From Modestobacter sp. (GTDB lineage Bacteria > Actinomycetota > Actinomycetes > Mycobacteriales > Geodermatophilaceae): a DNA stretch of 18,551 nucleotides. How positions within the stretch are numbered: the stretch's first letter is position 1; every line of letters starts with the position of its first letter. Below are positions 14,097 to 18,551 of this stretch, in pieces. The stretch is from positions 1 through 18,551 of the forward strand of contig JAOPWG010000192.1 of assembly GCA_025965775.1 (NCBI GenBank), given 5' to 3'. Under the pieces are notes generated by a model. The model was not told the DNA's origin. It worked only from the letters and a program-made list of their open reading frames with translations, and did no database searches. The position numbers and the translations under genes were made by a program.

Positions 14097-16397
14097 ATGA
14101 GCAGACCGACACGGCGCCCAGCCCCGGCACGCGTGTGCCTCCGGCTGCGCCGGCCGGACGACCTCGTGGAACGCACCCGCTGGCTCTTCTTCGTCTGCGT
14201 GCTCGTCGCGCTCGTTCTCACCGACCTCGGTGCGGTTCCGCAGGCAGGGGTGTGGTCGCTGACGTTGCTCGTCGGGTCCTCCGCCGCCCTCGTCGGGTCG
14301 TGGGTCCACCGGTACCTGGCCCAGCGCGCGGCACCCCTGCTGGACGTCTCCGACGTGCTGGCCACGGCCCTGTTCGCGCTGGCCTGCCCGCAACCGGCGG
14401 TGGCCTACGGGATGACCTTCTCCGCCCTGTGGTTCCGGGCGGTCTACGGGCGCACCAGAGCCGTCGGGGCCTACGCCACCGGCATGAGCCTGGCCATGGT
14501 GTCCTCGCTCCTCTGGTGGGACGTGGTCCCGGGGCACGCGACGTCCACCCCGGCGGATCCCGTGCTTGGCGCCCTGCCCGTCATGCTGCTGAACGCCGTC
14601 GTCGCCCGGCACCTGGCGCGGGGCCTCTTCGAACGCGAGCAGGCGCAGGCCCGGGATGCCGCGCTCGCCGCCGTCGGCAGTCAGCTCCTGGGCGTCACCG
14701 ACCGGGACCTGATCCAGCGGTGGGCGTGGCAGGCGGCGGACGCCATCTGCCGGGCGACGCCCGGGCTCCGCGTCGCCGTGTTCAACGCCGACGGCGAGGA
14801 CGTCGAGGTGGTCGGTCACGCGGGCGCGTTCCTGCACCCTCCCCCGGCCCTGCCCCGCGACCTCCTGCCGTTGGACGGCGTCGCGGGTGAGCCGCGGCCC
14901 TTTCCGGCACCGGCCGCGCTGACCGCGGCCGCCGGCCACGCTGCCTGGATGTCGATCCCGGTGCCCGACCGCCCCGGTCGGGTCATGCTGGTCGGCGCGG
15001 CGTCGGCCGTCCCGCACGAGGGGCTGGTCGCCATCCGCTCACTGGTCAATCAGGTCGCCCTGGCCATGGGGCTCAGCGACGCGCACCGGGACCTGCAGCA
15101 GCGGGCGCACACCGACGCGCTGACCGGCCTGGCCAACCGTGCCGTCTTCTCCACGGCGCTGGCCGACTCGCTGCGCTGCGACGACAGCGCCTGGGTCCTC
15201 TTCCTCGATCTGGACGACTTCAAGCTGGTCAACGACGCGCTCGGGCACGTCGCCGGTGACCGCCTCCTCGGGCAGCTCGGTGCGCGTCTGACCGGCGTCC
15301 TGCGCCGCCAGGACCTGTGCGCCCGGCTCGGCGGGGACGAGTTCGCCATCCTGCTGCGCGAGGCCGACGAGGACGACGCGCGGGCCCTGGGACGGCGCGT
15401 CGTCGAGGTGCTCTCCACTCCCGTCCAGCTCGCGGAGGGAACGGCCCGGATCGGCGCGAGCGTCGGGGCCACCGCCGTCCGGCGGGGTGCGTCGGAGACC
15501 GAGATCGTGCAGCAGGCGGACCTCGCGATGTACGCGGCGAAGTCCGCCGGGAAGAACCGGGTCCAGGTCTTCCACCCCGGGCTGCTCCGCTCGGACGAGA
15601 CCGCACGGCTGGCCGTGGAGCTGCGGGCGGCCGCGGACAACGGCGAGCTGCTGCTCTCCTACCAGCCGATCGTCTCCGTCGCGGACGGGCGGTGCGCGGC
15701 CGTGGAGGCGCTGGTCCGCTGGGCCCACCCCACGCGGGGGCTGCTCGCCCCGGACTCGTTCCTGGACGTCGCCGAGCAGACCGGCGCGATCGTCCCGATC
15801 GGTGAGTACAGCCTGCGCCAGGCGTGCGCGGACGGGCAGCGCTGGGCGGAGCTCGGCCACCCGGTGCCGGTGCACGTCAACGCCTCGGCGACGCAGCTGG
15901 CACACCCGCGCTTCGTCGAGGTGGTCCGCGGGTGCCTGGCCCGGGAGGGCATGGACCCCCAGCTCCTGGTCGTCGAGATCACCGAGTCGACGGTGCTGGA
16001 CTCACCCGCCGTCCAGGCGACCATCGACGAACTGGTGCGGCTGGGGGTCGGGCTGGCGCTGGACGACTTCGGCACCGGTTACTCCTCGCTCACCACGCTG
16101 CGCAGCCTGCCGATCGACACCGTCAAGATCGACAAGTCCTTCATCGCGGGCTCGGCCAGCGAGCCGGCCGACCAGGCGGTCGTGGAGGCGATCGTGCAGA
16201 TGGCCGGCCGGCTCGGGCTGCACACGGTCGCCGAGGGCGTCGAGACGCACGCGCAGCAGCGGTACCTGGAGGACGTGGGCATCGACGCCGTCCAGGGGTA
16301 CCTCCACCTGGCCCCGGTGCCTGCCGGGGAGTTCACCGCCTGGCTGTGCGGCTCGCCCGGCAGCCGCTCCGCGGCGGCGCGCGCCACGGTGGCCTGA
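14097..16397 (+). CDS. Membrane-anchored GAF-GGDEF-EAL cyclic-di-GMP synthase/phosphodiesterase
   Basis: The 766-residue protein has about five or six N-terminal membrane segments (residues 20-165), a GAF-like sensor region (about 180-330), a GGDEF domain (about 339-490) and an EAL domain (about 505-755). The diguanylate cyclase signature is intact (GGDEF, 412-416), with the product-inhibition I-site RRQD (403-406) exactly five residues before it. The phosphodiesterase motifs EAL (537-539) and DDFGTGYSS (from 656) are intact too, so both making and breaking c-di-GMP are possible. ATG 14097 is chosen because GAGG lies five bases before it; GTG 14016 would add 27 residues but has no ribosome site and lies in the leader hairpin region. 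A hairpin follows the stop. Confidence 0.93.
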   Translation: MSRPTRRPAPARVCLRLRRPDDLVERTRWLFFVCVLVALVLTDLGAVPQAGVWSLTLLVGSSAALVGSWVHRYLAQRAAPLLDVSDVLATALFALACPQPAVAYGMTFSALWFRAVYGRTRAVGAYATGMSLAMVSSLLWWDVVPGHATSTPADPVLGALPVMLLNAVVARHLARGLFEREQAQARDAALAAVGSQLLGVTDRDLIQRWAWQAADAICRATPGLRVAVFNADGEDVEVVGHAGAFLHPPPALPRDLLPLDGVAGEPRPFPAPAALTAAAGHAAWMSIPVPDRPGRVMLVGAASAVPHEGLVAIRSLVNQVALAMGLSDAHRDLQQRAHTDALTGLANRAVFSTALADSLRCDDSAWVLFLDLDDFKLVNDALGHVAGDRLLGQLGARLTGVLRRQDLCARLGGDEFAILLREADEDDARALGRRVVEVLSTPVQLAEGTARIGASVGATAVRRGASETEIVQQADLAMYAAKSAGKNRVQVFHPGLLRSDETARLAVELRAAADNGELLLSYQPIVSVADGRCAAVEALVRWAHPTRGLLAPDSFLDVAEQTGAIVPIGEYSLRQACADGQRWAELGHPVPVHVNASATQLAHPRFVEVVRGCLAREGMDPQLLVVEITESTVLDSPAVQATIDELVRLGVGLALDDFGTGYSSLTTLRSLPIDTVKIDKSFIAGSASEPADQAVVEAIVQMAGRLGLHTVAEGVETHAQQRYLEDVGIDAVQGYLHLAPVPAGEFTAWLCGSPGSRSAAARATVA

Positions 16398-16401
16398 CCG
16401 C

Positions 16402-16429
16402 CCGCACCCGCGACTGCCCATCGGTGCGG
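16402..16429 (+). terminator. Candidate hairpin after the GGDEF-EAL gene
   Basis: CCGCACC (16402-16408) and GGTGCGG (16423-16429) can form a seven-base-pair stem with a 14-base loop, four bases past the stop codon. No U-tract follows. Apart from it I see nothing firm in 16398-16521. Confidence 0.4.
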
Positions 16430-16521
16430 CCTCAGCACGTCCGGGTGAGAGCTCCTCCGTGCAACTCCGGCCGGAACATGACGTCGATCACACCACCGCG
16501 CTGTGACAGTCTCCCCGCGAT

Positions 16522-17319
16522 GTGGTCGTGAGCGGGTGGGAGATGGTGGCGGTTGCCCTGGCCGGCCTGGCCGCCGGGTCGATCAACGCCGTCATCGGCT
16601 CGGGCACCCTGGTCACCTTCCCGGTACTGCTCGCCGTCGGCGTGCCCCCGGTGACCGCGACGATCTCCAACTCCCTGGGCCTGGTCCCCGGCAACCTCAC
16701 CGGTGCCATCGGCTACCGGCGTGAGCTCCGCGGCCAGCGGCGACTGCTGGTCCGGCTGTTCCCCGCCTCCGTGCTGGGCGCGCTGACCGGCGCCTTCCTG
16801 CTGCTGCACCTGCCGGCCACGGCGTTCGAGGCGATCGTGCCGGTGCTGGTCGCCCTCGCCGTCGTCCTGGTCGCCGTCCAGCCCCTGCTCCAGCGGGCCC
16901 TGGCCCGCCGGCGTGCCCGGGACGGGGTCGAGGAGCCCGAGCAGCTGCACCTGGGCGGCGCACGGCTGGTCGCCCTGCTCGCCGGCGCGTACGCGACCGG
17001 CACCTACGGCGGGTACTTCGCCGCCAGCCAGGGCGTGCTGCAGATCGGCATCTTCGGGCTGCTGCTGCGCGAGTCGCTGCAACGGCTCAACGCGATCAAG
17101 AACGTCCTGACCCTCGGCGTCAACGCCGTGGCCGCGCTGACCTACGTCGTGGTGGCCACCGACCGGATCGACTGGGCCGCCGCCGGACTGGTCGCCGGCG
17201 GCTCGCTGGTCGGTGGCCACGTGGGGTCCACCGTCGGGCGCCGGCTGCCCTCCCCCGTCCTGAGGACGGCGATCGTGCTGCTGGGACTGATCGCGATCAT
17301 GGTGCTGGTGACCCGGTGA
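16522..17319 (+). CDS. TauE/SafE family permease (first of a tandem pair)
   Basis: The 265-residue polytopic membrane protein (about eight hydrophobic segments) belongs to the TauE/SafE/YfcA family, whose characterised members export sulfite or sulfoacetate; the substrate here is unknown. Family features are INAVIGSGTLVTFP near the N-terminus, the ISNSLGLVPGNLTGAIGYRREL block, and the internal repeat unit YGGYFAASQGVLQIGIFGLLL with RLNAIKNVL. The start is uncertain: GTG 16522, GTG 16528 and ATG 16543 are all in frame, and none has a good ribosome site. Its stop overlaps the start of the next paralogue by four bases (GTGA), so the two are one operon and translation is likely coupled. No metabolic neighbour hints at the substrate. 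Confidence 0.88.
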   Translation: MVVSGWEMVAVALAGLAAGSINAVIGSGTLVTFPVLLAVGVPPVTATISNSLGLVPGNLTGAIGYRRELRGQRRLLVRLFPASVLGALTGAFLLLHLPATAFEAIVPVLVALAVVLVAVQPLLQRALARRRARDGVEEPEQLHLGGARLVALLAGAYATGTYGGYFAASQGVLQIGIFGLLLRESLQRLNAIKNVLTLGVNAVAALTYVVVATDRIDWAAAGLVAGGSLVGGHVGSTVGRRLPSPVLRTAIVLLGLIAIMVLVTR

Positions 17320-18077
17320 GCGCCATCGAGTTCCTCCTGCTGGTGCTCGCCGGCATCGGCGCCGGGCTCGTCGGCAGCGTCGCCGGCCTCGCCTCGCTGA
17401 TCAGCTACCCGGCGCTGCTGGCCACCGGGCTGCCGCCGCTGACCGCCAACGTGACCAACACCGTCGCCCTGGTCCTCAACAGCGTGGGTTCGGTGAGCGC
17501 CTCGCGACCGGAGCTCACGGGGCAGCGCAGCCGACTCCGGCGGCTGGGCGCCGCCGGGCTGCTCGGCGGGGCGACCGGGGCGGTCCTCCTGCTGCTCACC
17601 CCCTCCTCGGCGTTCGAGAAGCTGGTGCCGTTCCTGATCGCCGGGGCATCGGCCGCCATCCTCGTGCAGCGGTCACCGCGTGAGCTGGCCGCGGAGGGGG
17701 CGGCCCACCCCCACCGGGACCACGGCGGCCTGGCGGTGGGCACCTTCGCGGTCTCCATCTACGGCGGCTACTTCGGCGCGGCCGCCGGCGTGCTCATGCT
17801 GGCCATGTTCCTGCTGGTCACCGGCGAGGGCGTGCCGCGCAGCAACGCGCTGAAGAACGTGGTGCTCGGGATGGCGAACTCGGTGGCCGCGGTCGGCTAC
17901 ATCTTCCTCGCCCACGTGGCCTGGCTGGCCGCCCTCCCCCTGGCCCTGGGCTTCTTCCTCGGCGGCCGGCTGGGACCCACGGTGGTGCGCCGGGTGCCGC
18001 AGACCGCGCTGCGCCGGGTCATCGCCGTCCTCGGGCTGGGGCTGGCCGTCTACCTGGGCATCGGCGCCTTCGGCTGA
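17316..18077 (+). CDS. TauE/SafE family permease (second of a tandem pair)
   Basis: The 253-residue paralogue of the preceding gene has about eight hydrophobic segments. It shares the same landmarks at the same places: an N-terminal membrane repeat ending in NVTNTVALVLNSVGSVSASRP, a central cytosolic loop with a short His-rich patch (HPHRDH), and the second repeat YGGYFGAAAGVLMLAMFLL with SNALKNVVLGMANS. The two proteins differ throughout, so the duplication is old. The GTG start at 17316 lies inside the stop region of the first gene (four-base overlap). Two adjacent half-family members suggest either a heteromeric transporter or two substrates; the sequence cannot decide. A long palindrome starts at its stop codon. 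Confidence 0.88.
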   Translation: MSAIEFLLLVLAGIGAGLVGSVAGLASLISYPALLATGLPPLTANVTNTVALVLNSVGSVSASRPELTGQRSRLRRLGAAGLLGGATGAVLLLLTPSSAFEKLVPFLIAGASAAILVQRSPRELAAEGAAHPHRDHGGLAVGTFAVSIYGGYFGAAAGVLMLAMFLLVTGEGVPRSNALKNVVLGMANSVAAVGYIFLAHVAWLAALPLALGFFLGGRLGPTVVRRVPQTALRRVIAVLGLGLAVYLGIGAFG

Positions 18078-18124
18078 GCCGCGGACCGGGCCGTCCCCCG
18101 TGGGGGACGACCCGGGTCCGGCTC
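18076..18124. terminator. Long imperfect palindrome serving both convergent genes
   Basis: The core is CGTCCCCC (18092-18099) against GGGGGACG (18102-18109). It is extended by GGACC-GGG against CCCGGGTCC with one bulge and one mismatch, and closed by GAGCC (18076-18080) with GGCTC (18120-18124). The outer arms overlap the stop codons of both the TauE/SafE gene (+) and the small membrane protein gene (-), so it is a bidirectional terminator. Confidence 0.75.
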
Positions 18125-18551
18125 AGCCCCGGGTCGTCACGTAGGCGCTGAGCAGCAGGGAGAAGGCGCTGGCGGTGATCAGCAACCGGGCCGGGGTGAG
18201 CCCGTTGAGCAGGCCGGCGATCACGCCGGCGCTGGCCGGCCGTGCCTCCACCACCTGCGTCCCCCGGCGCAGCAGCCGCACCTCGTCGGCCAGCAGCGTG
18301 CCGCCGGCCCCGAGCAGTGACAGCCCGAGGACGACGAACACCAGCGACAGCCGCTCGGCGAAGGTCCTGACCGCTGGGGCGAGCAGCAGCACCACGACGA
18401 TCCCGACGACCAGCCCGACGGTGGCGCCGGCCACCGGCGCCCATGGGCCCATCCTGATCAGCGGGTCCCGGCGGGGCAGCCGCGGGCGCGGCCGGGCGCG
18501 GCCGGATGTCGGCGCGGTCGGGTGCCCACCGGGCGCCTCGGTGCCGGCCGG
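18123..18551 (-). CDS. Small hypothetical membrane protein, probably 5'-truncated by the window edge
   Basis: I do not recognise a family. The reading frame ends at TGA 18123 and shows three hydrophobic stretches in its last 109 codons: AGATVGLVVGIVVVLLLAPAV, a second around SLVFVVLGLSLLGAGGTLLA, and a C-terminal pair around ASAGVIAGLLNGL and LLITASAFSLLLSAYV, ending in TTRG. The first ATG in the window is at 18452 with a poor ribosome site. Upstream of it the same frame stays open to the window edge for 33 codons, 31 of which end in G or C, and encodes a Pro/Arg-rich stretch that looks like a cytosolic N-terminus. I therefore draw it as partial; if 18452 is the true start, the protein has 109 residues. 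Confidence 0.6.
   Translation of the reverse strand, partial: PAGTEAPGGHPTAPTSGRARPRPRLPRRDPLIRMGPWAPVAGATVGLVVGIVVVLLLAPAVRTFAERLSLVFVVLGLSLLGAGGTLLADEVRLLRRGTQVVEARPASAGVIAGLLNGLTPARLLITASAFSLLLSAYVTTRG

Noticed and set aside
1..18551. Defence system, prophage, CRISPR array or transposon
   Set aside because: No direct repeat arrays, integrase, transposase or known defence gene is visible; the helicase is the DUF3516 housekeeping type and the HNH gene is a remnant.

Overview
The window is very G+C-rich (by eye above 70%) with strong G/C preference at third codon positions, several GTG starts and tightly packed short operons. Together with the gene families (actinobacterial-type NasA-NirB-NirD, a DUF222/HNH '13E12-like' remnant, a DUF3516 helicase) this points to a high-GC actinobacterium. 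Geodermatophilaceae (Blastococcus/Modestobacter/Geodermatophilus type) is my best guess; that placement is inference.

Left part (1-5451, leftward): an assimilatory nitrate-to-ammonium operon. A molybdenum nitrate reductase (nasA) is followed with overlapping stop/start codons by the NADH-dependent siroheme nitrite reductase large subunit (nirB) and the Rieske-type small subunit (nirD, cut by the window edge). NasA carries an extra C-terminal domain behind a Pro-rich linker, and a strong Shine-Dalgarno plus in-frame GTG sits exactly at the domain border. A GlnR-like box array lies upstream of nasA.

Middle (5605-7864, leftward): a NiCoT nickel/cobalt transporter whose start overlaps a palindrome with the arrangement of a Nur (nickel-responsive Fur family) box, then arfB (ribosome rescue) and a YidD protein with a long Gly/Tyr/Arg-rich extension. 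Divergent from these is mmuM (homocysteine S-methyltransferase), which converges through a perfect hairpin on a general-stress-type short-chain dehydrogenase that has a SigB/SigF-like promoter. Divergent from the dehydrogenase is a Ski2-like DUF3516 helicase, convergent with an SRPBCC-domain gene.

Right part (13133-18551): a decayed DUF222/HNH gene that has lost its HNH core, then a membrane GAF-GGDEF-EAL cyclic-di-GMP enzyme with a structured leader, two overlapping tandem TauE/SafE permeases, a long palindromic terminator, and the 3' end of a leftward small membrane protein that probably starts beyond the window.

I see no tRNA, rRNA, CRISPR array, insertion sequence or prophage. The region is mostly chromosomal housekeeping and metabolism. 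The items most worth a second look are the NasA C-terminal domain with its internal start, the Nur-like operator, the GlnR-like array, the HNH-less DUF222 remnant and the structured leader before the GGDEF-EAL gene.
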